Below, in pieces: positions 9,503 to 18,053 of a stretch of DNA of 64,000 bases. The stretch comes from Bacteroidota bacterium (GTDB lineage: Bacteria > Bacteroidota > Bacteroidia > B-17B0 > Aurantibacillaceae): assembly GCA_030684395.1 (NCBI GenBank), contig JAUXTT010000036.1, positions 62,001-126,000 on the forward strand, in the 5' to 3' direction. Below the pieces are notes generated by a model. The model was not told where the DNA came from, searched no databases, and was given only the letters and a program-made list of their open reading frames with translations. Position 1 is the first letter of the stretch, and every line of letters begins with the position of its first letter. Both the position numbers and the translations under genes were made by a program.

Positions 9503-10131
9503 GCTTAACACAGTTAATATGGAGACAATACATGAGGTTGAAAAATCCATCGTGTACCATTAATTCAGATACATTAGCCAAACATGTTATTTTAGAAGGA
9601 AGCGTAACCCTCGAAAAAGGCTGCTACATTGGGGCAAAAAAAATCGGGAAATGTACTTTTATTGGAATGAATTCATACGTCGATAAAAGTACTGCTTCCA
9701 TAGGAAGGTTTTGTTCCATCGCTATGAATGCCAGAATCTCGTTAAAAAATCATCCTCTCGATTGGGTTAGCACACACCCTTTTACTTATAATAAGAATTA
9801 CGGCTACATAAACGAAAATTTAAGCATTGAAAATATCACTGATAAAGAAACCGTTATCGGAAACGATGTGTGGATTGGAGCAAACGTAACCATTTTGGCA
9901 GGTGTAACAGTTGGAAACGGGGCAGTTTTAGGAGCAAATTCACTAATAACAAGAGATGTTGCGGCCTACAGCATTGTTAGCGGAACACCCGCTCAGCACA
10001 TCAGGTACCGTTTTGACGAAAATACCATTGAAAAAATACAAAAATCTGCATGGTGGAATTGGGAGGATGCTAAATTGAAAGAAAACTTGTCGAAATTTCG
10101 CAATACCGAAGAGTTTTTGAAAACTTTATAG
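9499..10131 (+). CDS. CatB-like hexapeptide-repeat acyltransferase
   Basis: The 210-residue protein has left-handed beta-helix hexapeptide repeats (ITDKETVIGNDVWIGANVTI; LAGVTVGNGAVLGANSLITR) and the ending VSGTPAQHIRYRF, typical of the xenobiotic/CatB-like acetyltransferase group. HPLDWVSTHPF contains the histidines usual near the active site. In this context, the last gene of a flippase and glycosyltransferase operon, it more likely O- or N-acetylates a surface sugar than inactivates an antibiotic. Members of this family act as trimers in the cytoplasm. No terminator hairpin is seen directly after it; a dispersed palindromic repeat follows 35 bases downstream. Confidence 0.87.
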   Translation: MSLTQLIWRQYMRLKNPSCTINSDTLAKHVILEGSVTLEKGCYIGAKKIGKCTFIGMNSYVDKSTASIGRFCSIAMNARISLKNHPLDWVSTHPFTYNKNYGYINENLSIENITDKETVIGNDVWIGANVTILAGVTVGNGAVLGANSLITRDVAAYSIVSGTPAQHIRYRFDENTIEKIQKSAWWNWEDAKLKENLSKFRNTEEFLKTL

Positions 10132-10165
10132 CTTTTATCAATCCTAATCACCTAAACTATCGCAA

Positions 10166-10238
10166 TGTCACGTCGACAGAAGTCGAGACGCTTTAAGTGA
10201 TGGTCTCCGAACTGTTCTCGACTTCGCTCGAACTGACA
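10166..10238. repeat. Asymmetric palindromic element, copy 1
   Basis: Two 25-base arms (10166-10190 and 10214-10238) are separated by 23 bases. The arms share the core GTCGAG/CTCGAC and the outer TGTCA/TGACA. The right arm is the reverse complement of the left arm of a second element at 45805-45866 with one mismatch, and the left arm matches that element's right arm with two mismatches. The two copies are therefore related and lie in opposite orientation. It sits between the acyltransferase gene and pyrG. Confidence 0.8.
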
Positions 10239-10291
10239 TTAGTATTGACTGCTTGAACCGACATTAGTGGTAGTTATCGAACTTACATTAG
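10230..10291 (+). repeat. Three short direct repeats, consensus GAACYKACATTAG
   Basis: A 13-base motif occurs at 10230-10242, 10255-10267 and 10279-10291 with periods of 25 and 24 bases. The first unit includes the end of the palindromic element's right arm, so the tract may be a decayed local amplification of that end. Confidence 0.6.
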
Positions 10292-10370
10292 CATTTGTAA
10301 CGAAAACTAATTTTTACTCAAATACTCCTTTCTTTTCGTCGAATTTTAATGCTCATTATCTTTTATTATT

Positions 10371-10378
10371 TACCTTTG
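10371..10378 (+). promoter_or_regulatory. Putative pyrG -7 promoter box (TACCTTTG)
   Basis: TACCTTTG fits the TAnnTTTG consensus and lies 22 bases before the pyrG ATG. A TTG at -33 is not evident; the region upstream is only T-rich. Confidence 0.45.
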
Positions 10379-10400
10379 CGCACAGTTTCTAAAAAACTGT

Positions 10401-12011
10401 ATGTCCTCAACAACCAAATATATCTTTGTTACCGGTGGTGTAACATCTTCTCTAGGAAAAGGAATTATCTCAGCATCTTTAGCTAAATTGCTACAAGCTC
10501 GCGGATATACTGCTACCATTCAAAAACTGGATCCCTACATCAACGTAGATCCGGGAACTCTTAACCCTTACGAACATGGCGAGTGTTATGTAACCGACGA
10601 CGGTGCAGAAACAGATCTTGATCTTGGTCACTACGAGCGCTTTTTAGGCGTTCCAACTTCTCAGGCAAATAACGTTACTACGGGTAGAATTTACCAAAGC
10701 GTTATCGAAAAAGAACGTAAAGGTGAGTTTTTAGGTAAAACAGTTCAGGTTATCCCTCATATTACTGACGAGATCAAAAACAGAATTAAGATCTTAGGTA
10801 AAACAGGTAAATACCAATTTGTGATTACTGAAATTGGTGGTACTGTTGGTGATATCGAATCTCTTCCATACATAGAAGCTGTTCGTCAGCTTAAATGGGA
10901 AATACCGGAAGATTGTATGGTAATCCACCTTACACTCCTGCCTTACCTTTCTACTTCAGGTGAATTAAAAACAAAGCCAACTCAACACTCGGTAAAATTA
11001 TTATTGGAATACGGTGTGCAGCCCGATGTATTGGTTTGCCGTTCCGAACATGCCATTAACAAAGATATTCGCAGAAAGATCGCTTTATTCTGTAACGTTG
11101 CTCCTGACGCTGTTATTGAAGCTTTGGACGCAAGCACTATTTATGAAGTTCCTCTTTTAATGGAAAAAGAGAAACTGGATGTAATTGTACTAAAAAAGTT
11201 GGGTATCGATCACAGCACAGAACCAAATCTTGACAATTGGAAAACATTTTTGAACCGACTTCACAATCCTAAAAAGGAAGTTAGAATTGGTTTGATAGGT
11301 AAATACGTTGAATTAAAAGATTCTTACAAATCCATTGCTGAAGCATTTATTCATGCGGGTGCTATGAACGAATGTAAAGTTCAGTTAGACTGGATCCATT
11401 CTGAAAGTATTACTGAAGAAAATATTAAAGAAAAATTAAAGGGACTGAAAGGTATTTTAGTTGCTCCCGGTTTTGGTAACAGGGGAATTGAAGGCAAGAT
11501 TGCTGCTATTAAATATGCGCGTGAAAACAATGTTCCATTTCTTGGAATTTGTTTAGGAATGCAGTGTGCAGTAATTGAATTTGCCCGTAATGTACTGGGG
11601 TTAAAAGACGCACATAGCCGTGAAATGAATCCTGCCACCAGCAGTCCTGTTATTGACATTTTAGAGGCTCAGAAAAATATTTCCCACATGGGAGGAACCA
11701 TGCGTCTGGGATCTTATCCCTGTAAACTGGAAGAAGGAACAAAAGCCTTTGAAGTTTACAGTAAAAAAGAGATCAACGAGCGTCACCGACATCGTTATGA
11801 GTTCAATAACGAATACACCAAAGAATTTATAGAAGCGGGAATGGTTTTATCAGGTGTTAATCCTGATGCCGGACTTGTTGAGATAGTTGAGCTGCCAAAC
11901 CATCCGTGGTTCATAGGTGTGCAATTTCATCCTGAATATAAAAGTACAGTAGTTAATCCTCACCCTTTGTTTGTAAGTTTCGTTAATGCTGCCTTAACAA
12001 AAATCAGCTAA
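10401..12011 (+). CDS. pyrG: CTP synthase
   Basis: The 536-residue enzyme makes CTP from UTP, ATP and glutamine in the cytoplasm. The N-terminal amidoligase domain starts with [14 protein letters not shown] (P-loop) and contains [16 protein letters not shown] and [12 protein letters not shown]. The C-terminal class I glutamine amidotransferase domain has the oxyanion region APGFGNRG, the nucleophile Cys in [15 protein letters not shown], and the catalytic His/Glu in GVQFHPEY. The length is normal for the family and all key motifs are intact. It is transcribed alone, between a repeat-rich intergenic region and a convergent lipoprotein gene. Confidence 0.98.
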   Translation: MSSTTKYIFVTGGVTSSLGKGIISASLAKLLQARGYTATIQKLDPYINVDPGTLNPYEHGECYVTDDGAETDLDLGHYERFLGVPTSQANNVTTGRIYQSVIEKERKGEFLGKTVQVIPHITDEIKNRIKILGKTGKYQFVITEIGGTVGDIESLPYIEAVRQLKWEIPEDCMVIHLTLLPYLSTSGELKTKPTQHSVKLLLEYGVQPDVLVCRSEHAINKDIRRKIALFCNVAPDAVIEALDASTIYEVPLLMEKEKLDVIVLKKLGIDHSTEPNLDNWKTFLNRLHNPKKEVRIGLIGKYVELKDSYKSIAEAFIHAGAMNECKVQLDWIHSESITEENIKEKLKGLKGILVAPGFGNRGIEGKIAAIKYARENNVPFLGICLGMQCAVIEFARNVLGLKDAHSREMNPATSSPVIDILEAQKNISHMGGTMRLGSYPCKLEEGTKAFEVYSKKEINERHRHRYEFNNEYTKEFIEAGMVLSGVNPDAGLVEIVELPNHPWFIGVQFHPEYKSTVVNPHPLFVSFVNAALTKIS

Positions 12012-12019
12012 GATCTTCA

Positions 12020-12070
12020 TAATCATAATTGGGTTCAAAAAAATTTCAATTTAGGCAGTAATTATGATTA
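12020..12070. repeat. 11-base inverted repeat between convergent genes
   Basis: TAATCATAATT (12020-12030) and its exact reverse complement (12060-12070) enclose 29 bases between the ends of pyrG and the convergent lipoprotein gene. The stem is entirely A/T-rich with no clean U-tract, so a terminator role is only possible. Confidence 0.45.
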
Positions 12071-12076
12071 GCCGTA

Positions 12077-12712
12077 TTAACGAATAATATTTTTACTTTT
12101 TAATATCTTATTAGATAGTAAAACATTGGTAGAAGAATAGATCTCCTTTTTCAAAAAACCGAACTCTGAGTTGATGTAATAAACCGTTTTCTTAAACTCA
12201 GTATTATCGTTCGGCCTGGTTAGGATTACTACATTTTTATAATATTGATCGTACACAAATACCGAATCCTTTTTAACCACAGTATTAGTACTTCCGGTTG
12301 GTAGTGCCCCAAAATTATAATCTACATACACCGACCCGTTTAAATCAGAAAGTGTCGTTGTATTTCTATCCATACTTCCTCCTTTTAAGCGGTAAATATC
12401 CTGTTTGGAAGTATCAACCGAACTTCTCACTCTAATGCCGTATCCCTCATAGGTTTCTGTCGGGCACGAAGTTTTAATCGGGTACATCCCATAATAAAGA
12501 ACCGAATCCACATACATACTGTCAATGGATAAGGAAACCGAATCAATAAAAACCCAGTAAGTACTTTTCTTCAGCTTTAATTTCGTAATATCAGTCGATA
12601 AATATTCTGCTGAAACATCGCAGGTGTCAATAACTTCAGTTGGCTTTTTACACGAAAAGAATAAAACTAAAACCAGTAATAAACCTGACACTATAACTTT
12701 TTGGATCTTCAT
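12077..12712 (-). CDS. Hypothetical lipoprotein
   Basis: A 211-residue protein of unknown function. The N-terminus MKIQKVIVSGLLLVLVLFFSC is a lipoprotein signal peptide with the lipobox ending at Cys21, so it should be acylated and held in the envelope. The mature part is rich in Thr, Ser and Val with alternating hydrophobic residues (DSVSLSIDSMYVDSVLYYG; TVYYINSEFGFLKKEIYS), suggesting beta structure. No catalytic motif is recognised. It lies 35 bases downstream of nadK on the same strand and may be the last gene of that minus-strand group. Confidence 0.75.
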   Translation of the reverse strand: MKIQKVIVSGLLLVLVLFFSCKKPTEVIDTCDVSAEYLSTDITKLKLKKSTYWVFIDSVSLSIDSMYVDSVLYYGMYPIKTSCPTETYEGYGIRVRSSVDTSKQDIYRLKGGSMDRNTTTLSDLNGSVYVDYNFGALPTGSTNTVVKKDSVFVYDQYYKNVVILTRPNDNTEFKKTVYYINSEFGFLKKEIYSSTNVLLSNKILKSKNIIR

Positions 12713-12747
12713 ATTATAAACTTATTTTTTAATTTGGTTAATACTGT

Positions 12748-13626
12748 TTAATTTCTTTTATCAATTCCCCACATCAGTTTATCACGAAGGGTTTTGAAAA
12801 AATGCTGTGAATCAAGGCTGATCAGATTAAAAGTAAAATTCGCTTTTTTTATCTGAACTTCATTACCTGCATCAATAGTTGCAGAACGTGAGTCTAATGA
12901 CATCAGATACTCAGGGCTTCTCCCATGTATTTTTAATCTCACATCACTATTACTTGAAATAATAATAGGTCGCACATTTAAATTATGCGGCGCAATAGGC
13001 GTAATTACAAAATTTTCTGCGTCGGGAACCATGATGGGGCCCCCACAACTTAACGAATAAGCTGTAGATCCTGTTGGTGTAGAGATTATTAATCCATCTG
13101 CCCAATAAGAATTTAAATAAGCGCCGTTTATTGTAGTATCAATACTAATCATGGAAGAAGAATCCTTTTTCAAAATGGTTATTTCATTCACCGCCCATTT
13201 CAAATCTCCAAATAATCCATCGTGGCTCACCAACTCAATAATAGTTCGCTTATCCAACTTAAATTTATTTCCCAAAAGATACTCAATGGCCATGCTGAAA
13301 TCTTCTTTATAAACACTCGCCAAAAAACCCAGGCGCCCGGTATTAACTCCCAAAACAGGAATACCCGAATCTCTAACCAAATCAAGCGTCTCTAAAATTG
13401 TTCCATCGCCTCCCAAAGAAATTATGTAATTCACTTTCCCTTTAATATCTTCATGCGAACAATATGTTGCTATTTCAAGGTTAAAGTTAAACTCCTTTTT
13501 CAGGAAGCCATAATACGATTCATTGATTATAAGTTTAATGTTTGCCTTATTAAGCTTAGTACTTAAAGTCTTAATATAATCAGGATGATTGTCTTTTACC
13601 GAACGAGCGTATACTGCAATTGTCAT
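12748..13626 (-). CDS. nadK: NAD kinase
   Basis: The 292-residue cytoplasmic enzyme phosphorylates NAD to NADP with ATP. Diagnostic features are GGDGT at residues 72-76, VLGVNTGRLGFLA, the NEITI stretch and the substrate-binding loop ISTPTGSTAYSLSCGGP followed by PIAPHNLNVRP. The length is typical. It lies 10 bases downstream of the Omp85-like gene and 35 bases upstream of the lipoprotein gene, in a block that runs divergently from pdxJ. I recall pdxJ, CBS protein and nadK neighbouring each other in other Bacteroidota; that is background knowledge, not a search result. Confidence 0.97.
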   Translation of the reverse strand: MTIAVYARSVKDNHPDYIKTLSTKLNKANIKLIINESYYGFLKKEFNFNLEIATYCSHEDIKGKVNYIISLGGDGTILETLDLVRDSGIPVLGVNTGRLGFLASVYKEDFSMAIEYLLGNKFKLDKRTIIELVSHDGLFGDLKWAVNEITILKKDSSSMISIDTTINGAYLNSYWADGLIISTPTGSTAYSLSCGGPIMVPDAENFVITPIAPHNLNVRPIIISSNSDVRLKIHGRSPEYLMSLDSRSATIDAGNEVQIKKANFTFNLISLDSQHFFKTLRDKLMWGIDKRN

Positions 13627-13636
13627 TTCTTCAAAA

Positions 13637-15115
13637 TTATAGTGGAGCAGAAAAATGTAAAAATATACCCTTCTCCCGCAATTTATTTACAGAAGCTTCC
13701 ACCCTTAAAACATAGTCATAATAAGTTACAAAGCTAACACCTAAACCAGTTCCGCCCAACCAACTATTTGATAATGGATTGTCATTATAAAAAACTTTAT
13801 CCTGTACAAAGGCAGCGTCGGCATGTGCAGATAAGTATATGGAATATGGAATTCTGTTGAACTTCTCCAAACGTTTAACCGGAATCGTAACAACTCTTGG
13901 TTTTACTAACTGAAAGTTTACATTGGCTTTTAGCATGGCAAAAGTTTGCCCGTCTACCACATAATACTCATAGCCTCTCACAAAATCATTGTATCCTAAA
14001 GCCCGGTTAAAGTAATAACCTGAAGTATTAAAAAGCTTATACCTCAGCCGTAAAGCTGTTCCAACAAAAAATCTCTTCATTGGGCTCCAGTAATTTTTCA
14101 CAACAGCATCAGCCGTAAAATTATCAACGTTTTCGTTCTTCAACAAATTTAATCCATCTTTCACAAGAGAAAGTTCATAGTAATACCCACGCAATGGAAA
14201 TATCTTCGCATCTCTGTAATCACGCTTATATCTGTACTGCATACTGAAATAACTTACACTCCCTATATTTTCCCCAAAATAATTTTTATTAAGGTTTTTA
14301 ATAGTATCGTCCACATAACTTTCACAATACAGTAGTTCCAAAAAATGCCTGGTGTATAAGCCCTTTCTGAAAGTTAGTCCCAACTTTGCCTCCTTCTCTT
14401 TGCGCATGAACTTTTTATAATTTCTGTTGAATTGCAATCTGTTTCCATAGGTGCAATAAGCTACTTCATTATTTCTCAAAAAATTATACGATGCGCTTAG
14501 TCCCACAGTTTGTTTTTTATTAATGAAAGGAATTTTATAACTGAAGCCATACAATTCGGTATAACCTTTTCTAAACTTTAATACGGCACTTTCATTTCTA
14601 CCTCTTACATTTTCCATAGTAAGGTACATTCCATAGTTGATCCTGAACATATCTTTTGTTTGCCACCAACTGTTAAAATTCCTGTCCTGAATTTCGAAGA
14701 TAGGTGCTGGCCACAGGTACCAACGTTCTTTTACATCCAACAATAAAACAACTGAGGAAGAATCGACAGCATAAATTGGCGTGATGGTTACAAAATTAAA
14801 TAATGAAGTGTTGATGAGATTTTGCTTTGATCGTTCGATCCTTTTTTCGGTTTCTTTTACAGTTAAAGAGTCTCCCGCCTTAAATGCGAGTTCACGTAAA
14901 ATTATTTTTTCTTTTGTTCTTTTATTACCTGAAATGGTAATTAAACTAATTACTCTCTTTTCATTTGCCTGACCACTCAATTTAGAGTTATCCAAATGAT
15001 CGTCCGTTTGTGAAAACGCAGAAGTAACTGTAAGTAAAAAAAGGGCAAAAGCAATGGCTCTTGTCGGCACCTTCAAAAAAATTCTACTATATGTTAAGAA
15101 AGCGCATAAATTCAT
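13637..15115 (-). CDS. BamA/TamA-like outer-membrane protein (short Omp85 homolog)
   Basis: A 492-residue protein with a signal sequence (IAFALFLLTVTSAFSQ), one POTRA-like domain at about residues 50-125 (ISGNKRTKEKIILREL; KQNLINTSLFNFVTI) and a C-terminal beta-barrel rich in aromatic alternation (YRDAKIFPLRGYYYEL; LGYNDFVRGYEYYV), ending in a short strand. The single POTRA makes it shorter than BamA. It could help insert or secrete outer-membrane or surface proteins. The chosen ATG overlaps the end of the CBS gene by 29 bases; an in-frame GTG at 15070 would remove the overlap and still keep the signal peptide. It is upstream of nadK in an apparent operon. Confidence 0.8.
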   Translation of the reverse strand: MNLCAFLTYSRIFLKVPTRAIAFALFLLTVTSAFSQTDDHLDNSKLSGQANEKRVISLITISGNKRTKEKIILRELAFKAGDSLTVKETEKRIERSKQNLINTSLFNFVTITPIYAVDSSSVVLLLDVKERWYLWPAPIFEIQDRNFNSWWQTKDMFRINYGMYLTMENVRGRNESAVLKFRKGYTELYGFSYKIPFINKKQTVGLSASYNFLRNNEVAYCTYGNRLQFNRNYKKFMRKEKEAKLGLTFRKGLYTRHFLELLYCESYVDDTIKNLNKNYFGENIGSVSYFSMQYRYKRDYRDAKIFPLRGYYYELSLVKDGLNLLKNENVDNFTADAVVKNYWSPMKRFFVGTALRLRYKLFNTSGYYFNRALGYNDFVRGYEYYVVDGQTFAMLKANVNFQLVKPRVVTIPVKRLEKFNRIPYSIYLSAHADAAFVQDKVFYNDNPLSNSWLGGTGLGVSFVTYYDYVLRVEASVNKLREKGIFLHFSAPL

Positions 15116-15752
15116 TGAAACGGCCTTTTAGGTCTTCTTCAAATTCAGATTGGTGGTAAGAAGCCTTTACATTATAATCGTATCTGTAAAATGTTTGAAG
15201 TATGCGGGTAAGATCCTCTTTATTTACTTTGATGGTAATTTCTATTTTTTTTGAATCAGGCATAGAAGAAACGTATAAGCTCAAAATTTTAGCATCATTG
15301 CTCTCCACTATTCCTGCAATTTGAACTAAAGAATAATCTGCATCATGCATTTCCAACTCTATAATTCCGCCCGGGTCTTTAATCGCAGAAAAACCTGTAA
15401 ATTTTTCTAAAGCACTTTTGTATGTTACTGATCCTGCAAATTGCTCCTTTTCATCCAAAACAGGTAATAACGTAAGATTCATGCCCGCCATTAACTTCAA
15501 AGCCTCGTAAGCATGTTGAGATTGATGAACGACAGGCTTTATAAAATGCACTTTACTTTGCTCAATTGGCAGAGATGGATCAGCGTTTGCATCCAACAGA
15601 TCATCTTCCGAAACCAAACCCAACAAAGCCTTTCCCTTAATTACAGCCAAATGCGTAACCTTAAACTCCTCCATCCAATGAAGAGCCTGATCAATTGTAT
15701 CGGTGCTTTTTAGAGGGGGAACCTCTTCCGTAATAAGGTCTGCTATAAGCAT
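15087..15752 (-). CDS. CBS-domain protein
   Basis: The 221-residue cytoplasmic protein carries a tandem CBS pair in residues 1-125 (DTIDQALHWMEEFKVTHLAV; QHAYEALKLMAGMNLTLLPV). The C-terminal half (PGGIIELEMHDADYSLVQIA and following) looks like an ACT-type regulatory fold. CBS pairs bind adenosine nucleotides, so an energy- or NAD-sensing regulator is plausible next to nadK, but that is inference. It is the first gene of the minus-strand block and lies divergent from pdxJ across about 110 bases. Confidence 0.85.
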   Translation of the reverse strand: MLIADLITEEVPPLKSTDTIDQALHWMEEFKVTHLAVIKGKALLGLVSEDDLLDANADPSLPIEQSKVHFIKPVVHQSQHAYEALKLMAGMNLTLLPVLDEKEQFAGSVTYKSALEKFTGFSAIKDPGGIIELEMHDADYSLVQIAGIVESNDAKILSLYVSSMPDSKKIEITIKVNKEDLTRILQTFYRYDYNVKASYHQSEFEEDLKGRFNEFMRFLNI

Positions 15753-15864
15753 ATAAATATCGTCTTGTCTAATTTAGCAATTTTATCGCAATCTTTGTAC
15801 CAAAGCCTCAAATAATCTGCGTAATTTTAAGCACAAATCTACTATTTATTAATTGAATTTCAGC

Positions 15865-16581
15865 ATGACCAAATTAAGCGTAAACATTAATAAAATTGCT
15901 ACATTAAGAAACTCACGCGGTCACAATACCCCCGATGTAATAAAAGCAGCACTCAATATTGAACGTTTTGGCGCTCAAGGAATTACAGTACACCCTCGTC
16001 CTGATGAACGACACATTCGTTACAACGATGTAATTACTTTAAAACCATTATTAACCACCGAATTTAATATTGAAGGCAACCCCAAAGAAAAGAAATTTGT
16101 TGACTTGGTATTGGAAACAAAACCTGCACAGGTAACCTTGGTTCCCGACATTCAGGGGCAGCTTACCTCAGATCATGGTTGGGATACAATAAAAGAAAAA
16201 AAATATTTAAAGGAGATCATTGCTGTTTTTAAATCGGCAGGTATTCGTACTTCTATATTTGTTGATGCAGATGTAAATATAGTTAGTCATGCAGCCGATA
16301 CCGGAACTGACAGGATTGAACTTTATACTGAAAGTTATGCAAAACATTTTTCTGCAAATAAAGAAAATGCCATAAAACCATTTATCGAAGCCGCTCAAAA
16401 AGCAAATGAGGTTGGATTAGGAATTAATGCAGGTCATGACCTAAGTCTTGAAAACCTGGCCTATTTTAAGCAAAACATTCCGGGTTTACTGGAGGTTTCC
16501 ATCGGGCACGCACTTATTTCGGATGCTCTTTACTTTGGTTTGGAGAATACTGTTCAGCTTTATTTACGTCAACTGAAGTAA
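15865..16581 (+). CDS. pdxJ: Pyridoxine 5'-phosphate synthase
   Basis: The 238-residue cytoplasmic enzyme condenses 3-amino-2-oxopropyl phosphate with deoxyxylulose 5-phosphate to form pyridoxine 5'-phosphate. Motifs seen are [52 protein letters not shown] and [11 protein letters not shown], which cover the known active-site loops. A TTG exists four codons upstream at 15853, but the ATG at 15865 gives the standard [10 protein letters not shown] start. The gene runs divergently from the CBS/Omp85/nadK block. Confidence 0.97.
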   Translation: MTKLSVNINKIATLRNSRGHNTPDVIKAALNIERFGAQGITVHPRPDERHIRYNDVITLKPLLTTEFNIEGNPKEKKFVDLVLETKPAQVTLVPDIQGQLTSDHGWDTIKEKKYLKEIIAVFKSAGIRTSIFVDADVNIVSHAADTGTDRIELYTESYAKHFSANKENAIKPFIEAAQKANEVGLGINAGHDLSLENLAYFKQNIPGLLEVSIGHALISDALYFGLENTVQLYLRQLK

Positions 16582-16597
16582 TTAAGTATGATTTTAC

Positions 16598-16605
16598 TAC
16601 TTTTG
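16598..16605 (+). promoter_or_regulatory. Putative -7 promoter box (TACTTTTG)
   Basis: TACTTTTG fits TAnnTTTG and ends 11 bases before the glycosyltransferase ATG. No -33 TTG is clear at the usual distance. Confidence 0.4.
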
Positions 16606-16616
16606 CCCACTTAAAT

Positions 16617-17369
16617 ATGATTAACGGTAAAAAAATAGTAGTTGTTTTACCTGCTTACAATGCAGAGAAAACCCTTCAGCGTACTTACGACGAAATTCCA
16701 TTCGACATTGTAGATGATGTGGTATTGGTGGATGACCACAGTAAAGATAATACCAGTGAGCTGGGAAAAAGGATCGGAATAAAACACGTAATCCGTCACG
16801 AAAAAAACAAAGGCTACGGAGGGAATCAAAAAACCTGTTATGATAAAGCTATGGAGTTGGGAGCTGATATTGTTATTATGCTTCATCCCGATTATCAATA
16901 TACTCCCAAACTGATACCATCCATGGCCCATCTCATAGCCAGTGGTTTATACCCTGCCGTTTTTGGATCCCGTATTTTAGGTAAAGGCGCACTCAAAGGA
17001 GGCATGCCAATGTATAAATATATATTTAACCGTTGTTTAACTCTTACCCAAAACATTTTAATCAATCAAAAGCTCTCTGAATATCACACGGGTTACAGAG
17101 CATTCTCCGCGGAAGTTATTAAGGGGATCAATTACCATGCTAACAGCGATGATTTTGTTTTTGATAATCAAATGATTTCTCAGGTATTTTATGCGGGTTT
17201 TGATATCGCCGAGATAACTTGCCCAACAAAATATTTTGACGACGCTTCATCCATTAATTTCAGAAGAAGTTCAAAATATGGGATGGGAGTTTTGGGAACA
17301 TCGTTCAAACACTTCTTCAATAAAATTGGTCTGATGAAATCCGACATCTACAAAAAACCCAATTATTAA
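16617..17369 (+). CDS. Family 2 glycosyltransferase (DPM/DPG synthase-like)
   Basis: The 250-residue protein has a GT-A fold start (VVVLPAYNAEKTLQRTYDEI), the VLVDDHSKDNTSE motif, the KNKGYGGNQKTCYDKAMELG stretch and a catalytic-metal region around VIMLHPDYQYTP. This matches the dolichyl/undecaprenyl-phosphate sugar transferase group. No C-terminal membrane helices are present, so it is the short soluble form. The acceptor may be a polyprenyl phosphate feeding surface glycan synthesis, but the window does not show which. It is separated from the downstream YfiR-like gene by about 150 bases with its own promoter-like box. Confidence 0.88.
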   Translation: MINGKKIVVVLPAYNAEKTLQRTYDEIPFDIVDDVVLVDDHSKDNTSELGKRIGIKHVIRHEKNKGYGGNQKTCYDKAMELGADIVIMLHPDYQYTPKLIPSMAHLIASGLYPAVFGSRILGKGALKGGMPMYKYIFNRCLTLTQNILINQKLSEYHTGYRAFSAEVIKGINYHANSDDFVFDNQMISQVFYAGFDIAEITCPTKYFDDASSINFRRSSKYGMGVLGTSFKHFFNKIGLMKSDIYKKPNY

Positions 17370-17449
17370 CAAAAAAGAAAGTGTGATTTTAGCTAGTTAA
17401 ATTCAATTTTAACTCTCTAAAAACTCAAGCGTTTGAAAATCAATCGTTT

Positions 17450-17477
17450 TTGTAATTTAATTTTATTAGTATATTTG
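17450..17477 (+). promoter_or_regulatory. Putative promoter for the YfiR/TPR/SpoIIE gene set
   Basis: TATATTTG (17470-17477) fits the -7 consensus, and TTG (17450-17452) lies 17 bases upstream, slightly closer than the usual 19-22. It is 40 bases before the YfiR-like ATG. Confidence 0.5.
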
Positions 17478-17517
17478 TGTTTTAACATTTGGCACTTAAT
17501 TTGCCTTACTGAGCTCG

Positions 17518-18051
17518 ATGCGTAAATTTTTGATAATAAGTATTAGTATTCTATTCTTGTCTTTCGACTTGGTAGAATATTCATTTTATCAAAGAGACGA
17601 CGGTCCTTCAAAAATCAAAGCCTCCTTCATTTATAATTTCACCCGTTATTTCGAATGGCCGGAAAGTAAAGAACCTACTTTTAACATTACAATATTGGGT
17701 GACAATCCCGGACTTGCCGCTAAACTCACAGATATGTCGAGTACCAAAACAGTTGGTGCAAAAAAAATCGTAGTTCATACTATTAATACACTTGCCGAAG
17801 CTGCTAAACCCGAAATTCTTTTTATTCTTCCTGATAAGTCAAGCGCACTAAGTGAGGCCGTTTCCAAATTTAAAGGAAAGGGAACTTTGATCGTTACAGA
17901 GAAACAAGGTTTAGCAAAAGTAGGCGCAGCTATCAACTTCGTTATTTTAGAGAACAATATAAAATTTGAATTAAATAAAACAAGTGCAGGAAAGGCAGGG
18001 CTAAAGGTTAGTTCTAAAATTGAGCCGCTTGCATCGAAAGTACTGGACTAA
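17518..18051 (+). CDS. YfiR family (DUF4154) periplasmic protein
   Basis: The 177-residue product has an N-terminal signal sequence and the family pattern IKASFIYNFTRYFEWPES, FNITILGDNP, PEILFILP and GTLIVTEKQGLAK...INFVI. In Pseudomonas, YfiR is a periplasmic repressor of the diguanylate cyclase YfiN; other homologs pair with various HAMP-bearing membrane sensors. Here it lies 2 bases before a TPR gene and two genes before a membrane HAMP/SpoIIE phosphatase, so it may gate that phosphatase from the periplasm. That pairing is inferred from gene order. Confidence 0.87.
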   Translation: MRKFLIISISILFLSFDLVEYSFYQRDDGPSKIKASFIYNFTRYFEWPESKEPTFNITILGDNPGLAAKLTDMSSTKTVGAKKIVVHTINTLAEAAKPEILFILPDKSSALSEAVSKFKGKGTLIVTEKQGLAKVGAAINFVILENNIKFELNKTSAGKAGLKVSSKIEPLASKVLD

Positions 18052-18053
18052 GA

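Noticed and set aside
10230-10291. Possible CRISPR-like array of three short repeats
   Set aside because: The repeats are only 13 bases with 11-12 base gaps, imperfect, and no cas gene is near.
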